Shown here: positions 1 to 9,647 of the stretch, in pieces
Position numbering within the stretch: the first letter of the stretch is position 1
How the letters are laid out: every line of letters begins with the position of its first letter
Origin: Phaeoceros laevis
Taxonomy: Eukaryota; Anthocerotophyta; Anthocerotopsida; Notothyladales
Assembly (NCBI GenBank): GCA_049999765.1
Contig: JBNGIQ010009531.1
Span: 336,702 to 375,459, forward strand
Length of the DNA: 38,758 nt
Direction of reading: 5' to 3'
The notes under the pieces: model-generated
What the model was told of the DNA's origin: nothing
The model's input: only the letters and a program-made list of their open reading frames with translations
The model's database searches: none
Translations under genes and position numbers: made by a program

Positions 1-3000
1 CTGCCCATCAGCTCGGTATTTCTTCTTAAAGACCCATTTGCAAGAGATTACCTTCCGGCCTATAGGTAATTTTTCCAGGCGCCAAGTTCCATTCTTCATC
101 AATGAGTCATACTCCGATTGGATGGCAGCCTGCCACTGTGCCTTTTCTGAGCCGGCCAGTGCCTCAGCTTGGGATTGAGGGTCCGAGGGATCCATGTAAG
201 CAGCAGCAAGAGCTCGAGTCATTAAGCTAACTGATGGCATGTCACTGGCTACAGGCATGGTGTCCAAGTCATCCTCAGGCACTGTGGCTGGACCTGCTGG
301 TGGAATTTCATCGACAATGCCACCAACCTCCGTAGGCTCCTCCTCCTCAACAGTGACTAGTGCCACTTGATGACTGGTGACACGTCGCTGTTGACGCTGC
401 GTAGGCTTGGGACACTGAAATGGCTCAGGGGAGAGTCTATCCGGGGGACGCCGGTCCCTTAAACTAGAGCGCAGTGGTGGTGGTGCCGGCATAAGAGCAG
501 GGGGTGGCAACTGGTGCGTGCCCTCTGCTGGTGGAGACACCTCCACTTCTTGTGTCACCTCCACTTCTTGTGAACTTAGGAACCACACTGAACTTGGGCT
601 GCTTGTCAAATGTGGACTGGATGGAGGTGTAGGGTCATATGGCTCCTCAACCTGAGCAGGAGCATAGGAGGTTCCAGTGGCTCCTGCCGCATCGTCATCC
701 TCCCCCAGCTCCCACAATGGTGGAGGCACTTGCTCAGCTGAAGTGGTAGCTCCCACTCGAGGTGACATCACACTAAGCTCGTCAAATGTGACGCTCCGTG
801 CATGACTGGTTATCCTTGTAGCTGGTTGGTACAATTTATATGCTTTGATGTCCTCCGTGTAGCCGATAAATATACATTTTTCCGACTTAGGATCAAGCTT
901 GTGATGTTTTTCCCGTGGGACAAATGCAAAAGCTGGACAACCAAACACTCGAAGGTGTTGGATCGCTGGCTTCCTGCCCGTCAGCACTTCATAAGGGGTC
1001 CTTCCATCCAGAGCATTCGATGGCAGCCTGTTAATCAGGTATGTGGCTGTCATTATTGCTTCAGCCCAGTAAATTCGGGGAAGGTTAGCTTGAATTAACA
1101 GTGCGCTGGCTGTCTCTTGCAGAACCACATTTTTGTTTTCTGCAATCCCATTCTGCTGGGGAGTGTACACCACTGTCAATTGTCGGCCAATGCCTTCATC
1201 CGCACAGAATTGTTGGAACTCGCCCGACACAAACTCCCCACCATTGTCTGATCGGAGGGACTTAAGCTTCTTCCCTGTAAGTCTCTCCATAAAGACAATG
1301 TATTCCTTAAACTTGCTGAAAGCATCATTCTTCTTTCGCATAATATAGGTGGTAGTGAAGCGAGATTTGTCATCTGTAAATGTTAGGAACAACTTTGCTC
1401 CTCCGAATGACCCGGTTGAGAGTGGTCCACAGATGTCTGAGTGTACTAACTCTAACACCTCCTTAGCCCGATGAGGGGTCTTGTTCTTAAAGGGTGCCTC
1501 ATGTTTCTTTGCCAAGAAGCATGTCTCACAAAGTGGCAGCTCCTCCAATTTCTGTTTCAGACCATCCTCATACAGGTCTCCAGATGACAACTTTTGCAGC
1601 TTGCTGCTGTGTGGGTGTCCCAACCTCATGTGCCACAAAATGCTGTCCAGCTGGGCCTTAGAGTTCGTAACTCGCGCGACATTGGCATCCATACTTGATG
1701 AATTGGACATAAGGTCCAATTTGTAGAGGTCATGAGAGATCTTCCCTGTGTCTATGACCTTCTGGGGATGAGCCTTACTCACCACTTCACAGTAGCTCTC
1801 ATCAAACAACAAATATGCCTTAAGGTCTCGGGAGAGCCATTTAACTGAAATGAGGTGTTTTGACATGCCAGGCACGTGCAAAACATTATGCAAGTAAATC
1901 ACCTCACCACATGTGCTCCTTACAGGTACGGTGCCACTCCCACATACGGGTAGCTGATAGACATCGGACCCTAGGACTACAACCTGCGAGCTAGTGCTTT
2001 CCTCATAGGTCGAGAACTGTCCCTTATCATAACAAATGTGATTTGTGGCACCTGTGTCCAAGTACCACTGCTGCTTCCGGCTTCCAGATGTGGTCAGGCA
2101 TACTGTAAGAATTGATGGAGTTGTGTGGTGAGTTGTCACCACATTTCCAGCAGCAGGAGCAGCCCGTCGAGGCTCACCATTTGCCTTTTTCCTACAATCT
2201 CTTGCCCGGTGGCCAGGTAGCTGGCACCAATTACAATTGCCGGGTTTCTTAGTTCCAGATGAACTTGCAGCATTCACACTTCCTCTTGGTGCATTGTACG
2301 GTTGCCTTCTTGCAGGCCTCTTATTGCCCTTTTGCCTTTGTGTGTACAGGGCCTGCTGAGGCAATTGTGCCTGTCCGCGCCTGTGATGCTTGCGACTAGC
2401 CTCCTCCTGAAGGAGAGCTCCCACTAGGGCACTAAAACTCATAACAGGGTCCTCACCATCTTCCGCTGCCTCCTGTGCAACGATGACAACCGCATTTTGA
2501 GAAGTCACAAAGGGCTGGTAGCTTGGTGGAAGACTTCCCAGCAGTCTCACACATGCCTGCATCTCTGAGAAGGTTGTTCCAGTGGCTGCCAGGCGAGACC
2601 TCATTGTGCGGAACACCCCGATATGTTGTTCAATGGTGTCGGTCTCCTTCATGGAAAGCATCGCAAAGTTCTTGTCAGCATTCAGCATTGTCATCAGGTC
2701 TGATGCTGCATAGAGTTTAGCTAAATGGTCCCACACTTCCTTTGCTGTCTCTGCATCCGACGTTTGCCGGATCATGTGAGGAGTTAGACCAGAAAGCAGC
2801 ACATCATGTGCCTTTGCATGTTGCCTGTCCCATGTTGCACGAGCCTGTGGCTCATCTTCATCAGGTCTGAGTGAGGTTCCAGCGACTATGGTCCACAGAT
2901 CCCGTGCCTTGAGACACCCTCTCATACGGATCTGCCATATGTCAAAGTCTGAACCACCTCCAAACCTGTCTCGTTCTCTAAATCCACCACCCTCTGATCC

Positions 3001-3282
3001 TACTTGGTTGGCCATGTTCAGAAGCTCTTCTACCTCAGAATCTGATCTGTAGGAGTCCTCCACGGGACTCACCGACCTGCTGGGTGTGCTAGGTGAATTT
3101 GGCGGGCTCGGCCCTGCACCACGTTCTCCATTCTCTCCCGATGAACTTGCTCCTTGTGCTTCGTCAAGTGATGCAGTCAGGTTTTTGACAGAAAGGTCTG
3201 ATCCACCTGGAACTCCTTCAACATAATTTGCACCTGATGCATCGATCCTAATGCCAGGATCTCTGAAGGGGGAACTCCACAT
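1..3282 (-). CDS. Ty1/copia retrotransposon gag-pol polyprotein (3' end outside window)
   Basis: One reading frame runs from an ATG at 3282 to the left edge, 1,094 codons without a stop. An in-frame TGA lies 6 codons upstream of the ATG. Domains in order: a gag region rich in Glu, Trp and Leu; a zinc knuckle CNWCQLPGHRARDC near residues 348-361; aspartic protease WYLDTGATNH near 405; a GAG-pre-integrase segment with WHMRLGHPH near 545; an integrase core with HSDICGPL and SDNGGEF near 680; and the start of reverse transcriptase (WVFKKKYRADG) at the edge. The order protease, integrase, reverse transcriptase is that of copia, not gypsy. The protein would package element RNA, process itself, copy it to DNA and integrate it. 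The lack of any stop or frameshift suggests a young element. RT and RNase H continue outside the window. Confidence 0.95.
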   Translation of the reverse strand, partial: MWSSPFRDPGIRIDASGANYVEGVPGGSDLSVKNLTASLDEAQGASSSGENGERGAGPSPPNSPSTPSRSVSPVEDSYRSDSEVEELLNMANQVGSEGGGFRERDRFGGGSDFDIWQIRMRGCLKARDLWTIVAGTSLRPDEDEPQARATWDRQHAKAHDVLLSGLTPHMIRQTSDAETAKEVWDHLAKLYAASDLMTMLNADKNFAMLSMKETDTIEQHIGVFRTMRSRLAATGTTFSEMQACVRLLGSLPPSYQPFVTSQNAVVIVAQEAAEDGEDPVMSFSALVGALLQEEASRKHHRRGQAQLPQQALYTQRQKGNKRPARRQPYNAPRGSVNAASSSGTKKPGNCNWCQLPGHRARDCRKKANGEPRRAAPAAGNVVTTHHTTPSILTVCLTTSGSRKQQWYLDTGATNHICYDKGQFSTYEESTSSQVVVLGSDVYQLPVCGSGTVPVRSTCGEVIYLHNVLHVPGMSKHLISVKWLSRDLKAYLLFDESYCEVVSKAHPQKVIDTGKISHDLYKLDLMSNSSSMDANVARVTNSKAQLDSILWHMRLGHPHSSKLQKLSSGDLYEDGLKQKLEELPLCETCFLAKKHEAPFKNKTPHRAKEVLELVHSDICGPLSTGSFGGAKLFLTFTDDKSRFTTTYIMRKKNDAFSKFKEYIVFMERLTGKKLKSLRSDNGGEFVSGEFQQFCADEGIGRQLTVVYTPQQNGIAENKNVVLQETASALLIQANLPRIYWAEAIMTATYLINRLPSNALDGRTPYEVLTGRKPAIQHLRVFGCPAFAFVPREKHHKLDPKSEKCIFIGYTEDIKAYKLYQPATRITSHARSVTFDELSVMSPRVGATTSAEQVPPPLWELGEDDDAAGATGTSYAPAQVEEPYDPTPPSSPHLTSSPSSVWFLSSQEVEVTQEVEVSPPAEGTHQLPPPALMPAPPPLRSSLRDRRPPDRLSPEPFQCPKPTQRQQRRVTSHQVALVTVEEEEPTEVGGIVDEIPPAGPATVPEDDLDTMPVASDMPSVSLMTRALAAAYMDPSDPQSQAEALAGSEKAQWQAAIQSEYDSLMKNGTWRLEKLPIGRKVISCKWVFKKKYRADGQ

Positions 3283-3379
3283 GTATGGATTCCTCTTCAC
3301 TCACATTTGCTCATTTAGTCTTGTGTTGTGAGCTTGAAGAAGGCAGGATGGACACATATTCGGTGTCCAGGGATGTGAA

Positions 3380-3670
3380 TTAGGCAAATCTTGCAAGCTG
3401 GTGGCCAAGGTTGGCAAATCTTTCACCAACTCTCACCACCCTCCTCTGGTTTTCGTTCTCAATTTGCTCCAGACGCACGGCTATGGCACTAACTCCTAGG
3501 GATTGTGGTGCAGGATTATTTGTGAAGAATCGATTCCTTTGTGCAACTTGCTGCTGACGATCGCGATTCCTTGCCTCCGCTTGCACCAATTCTTGGTCAG
3601 TTGGTTCTAATTGTTCTAGTGGAGTATTCCTTCTCCTCCAGTGATTAGTCCTTCTATTTCTTCTGTCCAT
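3380..3670 (-). CDS. Small ORF in the copia leader, 96 aa, basic and Gln/Arg-rich
   Basis: An ATG-initiated 96-residue ORF on the element's sense strand, between the primer binding site and gag. It opens with an Arg-rich stretch (MDRRNRRTNHWRRR) and continues with a Gln/Glu/Arg-rich helical segment. It begins only 4 nt after the stop of the preceding leader ORF, in another frame. I recognise no family. It could be an element-encoded accessory protein, the 3' half of an ORF split by a frameshift, or a chance frame. Its colinearity with two other leader ORFs argues mildly against chance. Confidence 0.4.
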   Translation of the reverse strand: MDRRNRRTNHWRRRNTPLEQLEPTDQELVQAEARNRDRQQQVAQRNRFFTNNPAPQSLGVSAIAVRLEQIENENQRRVVRVGERFANLGHQLARFA

Positions 3671-3674
3671 TTCC

Positions 3675-3875
3675 CTATTCTAGGGAAGGAGCAATAAATC
3701 TCAACAGCCTCCTATCGCTTTCTATGAGCGGGCCACGCTTGCCTAGGACATGCAACATCACCTGAATCGCCTCATCCCTGGTAACAGATCCCCTCAAATT
3801 GAGGTCATTAGTCCAACAAATTGTGCAAGGAGCATCGTTTCCTCCGGATGCGTTAAAAATGTTGTTTCGCTTCAT
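3675..3875 (-). CDS. Small ORF in the copia leader, 66 aa
   Basis: An ATG-initiated 66-residue ORF on the same strand as gag-pol. It contains a CTICW pair of cysteines and a mixed hydrophobic/charged C-terminal half. Its stop lies 4 nt before the next ORF's ATG, so the two could be one protein of about 160 residues broken by a frameshift. No family recognised. Confidence 0.35.
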   Translation of the reverse strand: MKRNNIFNASGGNDAPCTICWTNDLNLRGSVTRDEAIQVMLHVLGKRGPLIESDRRLLRFIAPSLE

Positions 3876-3973
3876 CCTACATGCTTCTTTATAAGTTCTT
3901 AAAGAAGATCAAGAAAACGTTTATTTTTGGTCTCCCATTTCAACATTTCTTGTGATCACAGGTCTGAATCATT

Positions 3974-4171
3974 CTACTTCCGGAGCAATCGCACCGACTG
4001 CTTCATGGGGAAGGTGCGTGAGCTCCTGGGGGTAGTGGTGCTTCTCAAATGATCGTATGCTAGGATAAGTAGGTCAGGTTTACCCAGTGCATACGATTTT
4101 AAGACCACCTCTGCAAGATCTGGTCGGGATAAATTTAGCAAGTGGACAACTTGTCCAATGCTAGATTCCAT
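3974..4171 (-). CDS. First small ORF after the copia primer binding site, 65 aa
   Basis: An ATG-initiated 65-residue ORF beginning 24 nt after the tRNA primer binding site, so its ATG would be the first on the genomic RNA past the LTR. It has an amphipathic N-terminal half (QVVHLLNLSRPDLAEVVL) and a basic C-terminus. No family recognised. It may be a leader ORF that influences translation of gag, an accessory protein, or chance. Confidence 0.35.
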   Translation of the reverse strand: MESSIGQVVHLLNLSRPDLAEVVLKSYALGKPDLLILAYDHLRSTTTPRSSRTFPMKQSVRLLRK

Positions 4172-4194
4172 CTCGACCTAAAGGATTGTATCAT

Positions 4195-4206
4195 GCTCTG
4201 ATACCA
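4195..4206 (-). other. Retrotransposon primer binding site (initiator-Met tRNA)
   Basis: On the minus strand this reads TGGTATCAGAGC, the standard plant copia primer binding site complementary to the 3' end of initiator methionine tRNA. It directly follows an ATATCA end expected for an LTR. It sets the element's orientation and places the 5' LTR at higher coordinates. Confidence 0.9.
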
Positions 4207-4359
4207 TGATATTTTTCAGGACACTCGATGTGCGAAATTGACGATTCTTTTTGAATGAATGTACAACACGGTGTCGTGCTTGCCTTTTTTTGTGTGTGTG
4301 TTGTCAACCGGTGCGGTTGAGACCGTATCGTTTCAGCCGACCCGTTCATTGTCTTAACA
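4207..4359 (-). mobile_element. Candidate 5' LTR of the copia element (outer boundary tentative)
   Basis: The inner boundary, ending ATATCA next to the primer binding site, is firm. On the minus strand a TGTTA at 4359 would give the usual TG..CA ends and a short LTR of about 150 bp. The partner 3' LTR lies outside the window, so the outer boundary cannot be tested here. A longer LTR reaching toward 4470 is possible. Confidence 0.35.
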
Positions 4360-4504
4360 GATCAACTTAGCTAACTGACTAGGCATGCTTCTAATATGTT
4401 TCATCAAGATGTTTACCTTGACATTAACTTATGGTTTGTTTTATATTGCCAGCAATAAAACTTATTCAATTCATTTTAAACTAGCAACACTTTTTTTTGT
4501 CCCC

Positions 4505-4571
4505 TCGGGGACATCCAAGTGGTTGGGACTTGGGCCTTCCAAAGTGAAGACCCAGGTTCAATCCCGTAGTG
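4505..4571 (+). repeat. tRNA-like segment, possible SINE head (A- and B-box-like motifs)
   Basis: The stretch contains CCAAGTGGTTGGGA, which aligns with the D-arm/A-box region of class II tRNAs. About 30 bp later comes GGTTCAATCCC, which fits the Pol III B-box consensus GWTCRANNC. Anticodon and T stems pair poorly, so it is not a working tRNA gene. It is best read as the head of a tRNA-derived SINE or a decayed tRNA gene, and as the probable seed of the adjoining tandem array. Confidence 0.4.
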
Positions 4572-5265
4572 TTCCTCGACCAAAAAATCAGGGTTCAATC
4601 CCGTAATGTTTCTCGACCAAAAAACAGGGATTGAACAAAAAAAAACAGGGTTCAATCCCCTAGTGTTTACAGGGTTCAATCCCGTAGTGTTAAGAAGTGC
4701 TACGGGATTAGGGTTCAATCCCGTAGTGTTAAGAAGCGCTACGGGATTAGGGTTCAATCCCGTAGTGTTAAGAAGTGCTACGGGATTAGGGTTCAATCCC
4801 ATAGTGTTAAAAAGTGCTACAATCCCGTAGTTTCTTGACCAAAAATCAGCGAGAGTTCAATCCCGTAGTGTTAAGAAGTGCTACAATCCCGTAGTGTTTC
4901 TTGACCAAAAATCATAAAAAATCAGCGAGAGTTCAATCCCGTAGTGTTAAGACCAAAAATCAGTGAGAGTTCAANNNNNNNNNNNNNNNNNNNNNNNNNN
5001 NNNNNNNNNNNNNNNNNNNNNNNNNNNNNNNNNNNNNNNNNNNNNNNNNNNNNNNNNNNNNNNNNNNNNNNNNNTCAGCGTGTGTTCAGCGTCAGTGTGT
5101 TAAGACCAAAAATCAGTGAGAGTTCAATCCCGTAGTGTTTCTCGACCAAAAATCACCAAAAATCAGCGAGAGTTCAATCCCCTAGTGTTAAGAAGTGCTA
5201 CAATCCCGTAGTGTTTCTCGACAAAAAATCAGCGAGAGTTCAATCCCGTAGTGTTAAGAAGTGCT
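4549..5265. repeat. Minisatellite built on a B-box-like core, with a 39-bp unit
   Basis: About a dozen copies of a core reading GTTCAATCCCGTAGTG occur here. In the most regular part (4672-4828) the unit is 39 bp, with starts at 4672, 4711, 4750 and 4789. Each regular unit holds a perfect 10-bp inverted repeat, AATCCCGTAG and CTACGGGATT, around a 12-nt loop. Because 39 is divisible by 3, both strands stay open and appear to encode 13-residue repeats, which I do not take as coding. Flanking copies are spaced irregularly by inserts reading GACCAAAAATCA. The array is interrupted by an assembly gap. Confidence 0.85.
4975..5074. other. Assembly gap, 100 N
   Basis: One hundred N residues inside the minisatellite. 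The round number suggests a gap of unknown size, so the true repeat array may be much longer. Confidence 0.99.
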
Positions 5266-5270
5266 ACGGA

Positions 5271-5450
5271 TCTAGTAGCATTATAACACCTAGCTCCATG
5301 ATTGTCTAGTAGCATTGTAACACCTAGCTCCATGATTGTGGAGCATTGTAACACCTAGCTCCATGATTGTGGAGCTTTGATATATAAAGAGCCTTGTAAC
5401 ACATAGCTCCATGATTGTGGAGCTTTGATATATAAAGAGCCGTGCCATTG
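5271..5450. repeat. Second tandem repeat with hairpin core and TATATAAA
   Basis: Four imperfect copies of a segment around TAACACCTAGCTCCATGATTG. The last two copies extend through GTGGAGCTTTGATATATAAAGAGCC. AGCTCCA and TGGAGCT form a 7-bp inverted repeat around TGATTG in the last two copies. The repeated TATATAAA gives TATA-like motifs about 40 bp after each core. It may be the tail of the neighbouring repeat block or a piece of an LTR. Confidence 0.75.
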
Positions 5451-5937
5451 TCGCTAAAAAAAAACTAGCAACAAAAAAACTAGCAACACTTTTTATCAGT
5501 GTTTATACCTTGAATGGTGTTTGTTCTCCCTATCATCCTCTATCCAACAGTCCTGGTTTCAGCAAATTCTAGATACAATATCTAGATATCTAAATCAAAG
5601 TTGTATGTTCTTGCACCATAAAACTCACCCTCATCATGCTCACTTCTAGCATGAGAGTCATAGGATATAACATCAGAATTTTCAAACATACAAATATAGG
5701 ACAGGCAGCTCCATTCAGAGATCGTGGAAAGAGGACTACTTCAAAGGTGACCTAGTACTGGGCAATTGTTTGGTAAACATGTATGCATAATGTGGCAAGT
5801 TGAAGATACACGCCAAGTTTTTGACACTCTATCCACAAGGGATGCGGTAGTTAGTTAACATGGACTGCCATGATAAATGGGTATTCTGAGCAAAGGATGA
5901 CCGCTTACATTGTGCAAGGAATTCTAGGGTTTGAAAT
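5451..5937. other. Intergenic, nothing recognised
   Basis: AT-rich sequence between the repeat block and the F-box duplication. Short poly-A runs occur at 5456-5480. I see no coding signal. Confidence 0.5.
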
Positions 5938-6283
5938 ATTCCTGCCTTCAAAATCACGGAGATCGCTCTAGAGCTGATCTGTTCTTCACACCTCATACTC
6001 TCTCCGTTGCCAGAAATGCATGATAAGCTAGGAACGTTTTTTCTATACAAGCCAGCACCGCCGCAGCAGCCGGCCTTTGATTCTGCGCATCCAGGCAGGC
6101 TAGATGGCGGCGCCACCATCCTTCCACGTCTTCATGCTGGACGACCTGTTCCCGGCGCCTTCCGATGGCCTCACCATGAGCAGCACGTTGTGGAGAAACC
6201 TTCCGAGCGACCTGGTGGAGCCAATCTTGGTGCGGCTGCCAACTTCCAGTCAGGCCCGGTTCCAGGCGGTGTGCAAGTGGCAG
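5938..6283 (+). repeat. Segmental duplication, copy A (F-box promoter and first exon part)
   Basis: Closely similar to 10240-10548. Shared sequence starts at ATTCCTGCCTTC, runs through the 5' leader (TTTTTTCTATACAAGCCAGCA) and continues into the first 58 codons of the F-box ORF plus the codons TGGCAG. Copy A carries about 50 bp in the leader (roughly 5980-6030) that copy B lacks. Similarity ends abruptly at 6283, where the LamG-like part begins. Confidence 0.9.
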
Positions 6284-6670
6284 TTCATGAGCTGGGTGAC
6301 CCCGAGCCGCCAGATCTCTGTGTGGATGCGCAATGGCAAGCAGGACACCTTCGTGTACGTGATCTCCTCCACCACGGTGACGCTGGGCGCTTGGACCGAC
6401 ATTGCCTTCAACTGGGACCGGTCTGCTCGCACCGCCGCCATCTACATCAACAGGCAGAAGGTGGGCTCGCAGACCGTGGCGTCCAATGTGGCGGACATCA
6501 ACCTGTTCAAGAGCTCCACCTACTACTATCAGTTCGGCTCCAAGGCTGATTCCGCCAACCAGGATGCCAAGGATTACTCCCCGCTGGATGCGGACTTGAA
6601 GGATTTGCGCGTGTTCAAGGGCTTCATTCTGGCTGGGGACTCCCAACCAGAGCTGGTCATGAGCGCGTAA
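6104..6670 (+). CDS. Chimeric F-box / LamG-like (concanavalin A-like) protein, 188 aa
   Basis: Residues 1-58 are nearly identical to the start of the full F-box protein encoded at 10365 and carry the first part of an F-box (LPSDLVEPILVRLPTSSQA). After AVCK the Thr codon found in the parent is missing, WQ is shared, and the protein then changes to a LamG-like segment. That segment has ISVWM, then WTDIAFNWDRSARTAAIYI near 106-124, and ends with DLKDLRVFKGFIL, as in LamG/ConA-like jelly-roll domains. The frame is open throughout and the duplicated promoter lies upstream, so it could be expressed. The F-box is truncated after its first two helices, so SKP1 binding is doubtful. LamG-like domains are usually extracellular, but no signal peptide is present. 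It is either a new fusion gene or a pseudogene that has kept its frame. Confidence 0.7.
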   Translation: MAAPPSFHVFMLDDLFPAPSDGLTMSSTLWRNLPSDLVEPILVRLPTSSQARFQAVCKWQFMSWVTPSRQISVWMRNGKQDTFVYVISSTTVTLGAWTDIAFNWDRSARTAAIYINRQKVGSQTVASNVADINLFKSSTYYYQFGSKADSANQDAKDYSPLDADLKDLRVFKGFILAGDSQPELVMSA

Positions 6671-8000
6671 ATTGTTTGCTCTTACTGTAAGTGGAGGGGC
6701 CTAGCCCTGCCCAATGAAAGCTCGTCCTAGGCTCAAGAGAGCTTTGGTCAGTTGTGAAGTTGTTTAGGTTTGCAAGGCGAAAAGTGCTAGCAAGCTTGCA
6801 ACCAATGCTGTTGCTGCTGCTTCTGCTGTTTTTTTGCTGCCTGTAGTAATATATATTAGCTGCTGTGCAATACATATGTGGGCGCTTTCCCGAAGTGACC
6901 ATTCACTCATGTTTTTTATTCACGTTCAAGCGTCATAGCCTCACGGGCCACGGCTGCATACGCCTAATAGTGGAGGCCACAAAGGCTATATACCCTGTTT
7001 CGAAGAGACGAGTAGGTTCGAAGAGACGAGTAGGCTGGTATTCAGCGCGCTGATGACATCACATTTACTTGCCTTATTGGAGCATGGAGTCATGAGGTGC
7101 TGGTCAGTAAGAACATGAACATGTCATTCCATCTTCTGAGTATTAAATTACGACGTCATGTGCAATGCTTGCTACCTGACAAGAGCTTCATCTCTTCAAT
7201 GGCTGCAGTGCCGTAGGTCATGGCATTTGCCAAGACACGCTTTGGCATGCCTAAGCCAAGTATGCAATGGACGAAAACAGGGTTCCAAAGCACCCATGGC
7301 CAGCTGCACCACCGTCCATTCTGTTTCCACCCTAGGGGCATGGGATGTGGGTATTGAATTTACGTAATTTATGTATCAAAGATCAAAGTGTTGCAATCCT
7401 CTCACGTGGGAACGAGTGCCTCTAAGAAAGAGAGAACTAGTGCTTTACTTACAATAAAGTGTAATGTGTTGCAATAAAACAGCACTATTAGCTTCAAAAT
7501 GGCTGTTCCCATTCCCAAAAACCTGACGGGGTCACGGGGTGTTCAATTCCCATGTGGAGTTGGCTAAACACCCTAACCTTCCTCCTACTATTTGTCATAG
7601 TCTGCGGATGAGAACAAGCCGCCACTTTGGACGAGAAAACGCATTTGGAGAAACGTGGAGCAGGAAAAAGATTTATCCAAACACTTTATTAGACACTTTT
7701 AAAAAAAGCTGGCTGGCTGGACTCGGAATTCAGCAAGGAACAACGCAGCCGGTCACGTCATGTTCAGCGGTGCTTGTCGCTTTAGCCGGACAATTCAACG
7801 AAGGAGTTCAATCCAAGGACTACTGTACGCAAACGTCTGTCCAATTTTAGCACATCCCAGCCCCTCAGTGGAAAGGACAGGGCTGCATCGAAGTACGACC
7901 TCCAGGATTGACCACGCGGTTTAGGGCGCACCCTGTCAGCAGCTGGGCCCGCAACCGTGCGTTTTCCAGGCAAAGTCGAGTAATCGCCACCCGCGGACGC
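6671..8000. other. Intergenic, mostly featureless
   Basis: No gene I can support. It contains an 18-bp direct repeat (TTCGAAGAGACGAGTAGG twice, 6999-7034) and a pyrimidine-rich GCTGCTGC tract near 6800-6840. Short frames here show no recognisable protein. Confidence 0.5.
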
Positions 8001-8007
8001 TATAAAA
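8001..8007 (+). promoter_or_regulatory. TATA box of the peroxidase gene
   Basis: TATAAAA at 8001-8007 follows a GC-rich stretch (CCCGCGGACGC) and lies 238 bp upstream of the peroxidase ATG. A transcript start near 8030-8040 would give a 5' leader of about 200 nt. Position and context fit, but the start site is inferred. Confidence 0.6.
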
Positions 8008-8238
8008 TGCCTCCCAACTCTTTCTTCATCAACTGCGAGCGAGCTGTCTACATCGAGCCCTATCTGTTGATCAATCAGCTCGCACAAGTCTTGAAGAGCA
8101 TGCGCAGCAGTCGAGATTGAGGAGTACTTGCAACTGCTCGATCGTTCAACACAAACATTTTCATTCGCGATCGCCTGAGAAGCTCGCTAGGAATCGTTCG
8201 TTCGGTTGAGCTTTCTCTTTGGAAAAAGCTGTAGAAAC

Positions 8239-9471
<1,233 letters not shown>

Positions 9472-9641
9472 GCCAGCAGGCAAGGCCTGTCAATTAGCAA
9501 CTGCGAAGTTCACGTTGATTCATTCCAAGGAGCCCTGGATACATGTCGTTATTTATGTATGTCATTCACCGATTTTTGAAAGTCCTTCTCTGAGCTCTAC
9601 GAACTTGAACAAAATGCGAATCAGTTCAAAGCGGCCCGAGT

Positions 9642-9647
9642 AATAAA
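9642..9647 (+). terminator. Candidate polyadenylation signal of the peroxidase gene
   Basis: AATAAA lies about 170 bp after the peroxidase stop codon, followed by GT-rich sequence. It fits a plant near-upstream element, but alternatives cannot be excluded. Confidence 0.4.

Noticed and set aside
802-1726. Several plus-strand ORFs of 60-100 codons
   Set aside because: All are antisense to the intact copia integrase and gag regions.
4505-4571. Functional tRNA gene
   Set aside because: A- and B-box-like motifs are present, but the acceptor, anticodon and T stems do not pair well enough.
4476-4830. Repeat proteins of 13-residue units on both strands
   Set aside because: They arise because the 39-bp satellite period is divisible by three. 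No conserved start, no domain, and both strands are open equally.
4549-5265. CRISPR-like array
   Set aside because: Spacers are not unique, the repeats are head-to-tail satellite units, and the host is a plant.
5993-6646. 217-codon minus-strand frame
   Set aside because: It is antisense to the F-box/LamG fusion, compositionally a shadow of a GC-rich third-position bias, and has no recognisable domain.
8206-8238. Upstream start for the peroxidase
   Set aside because: The frame is open there but has only a TTG, and a stop-containing leader; the ATG at 8239 gives a proper signal peptide.
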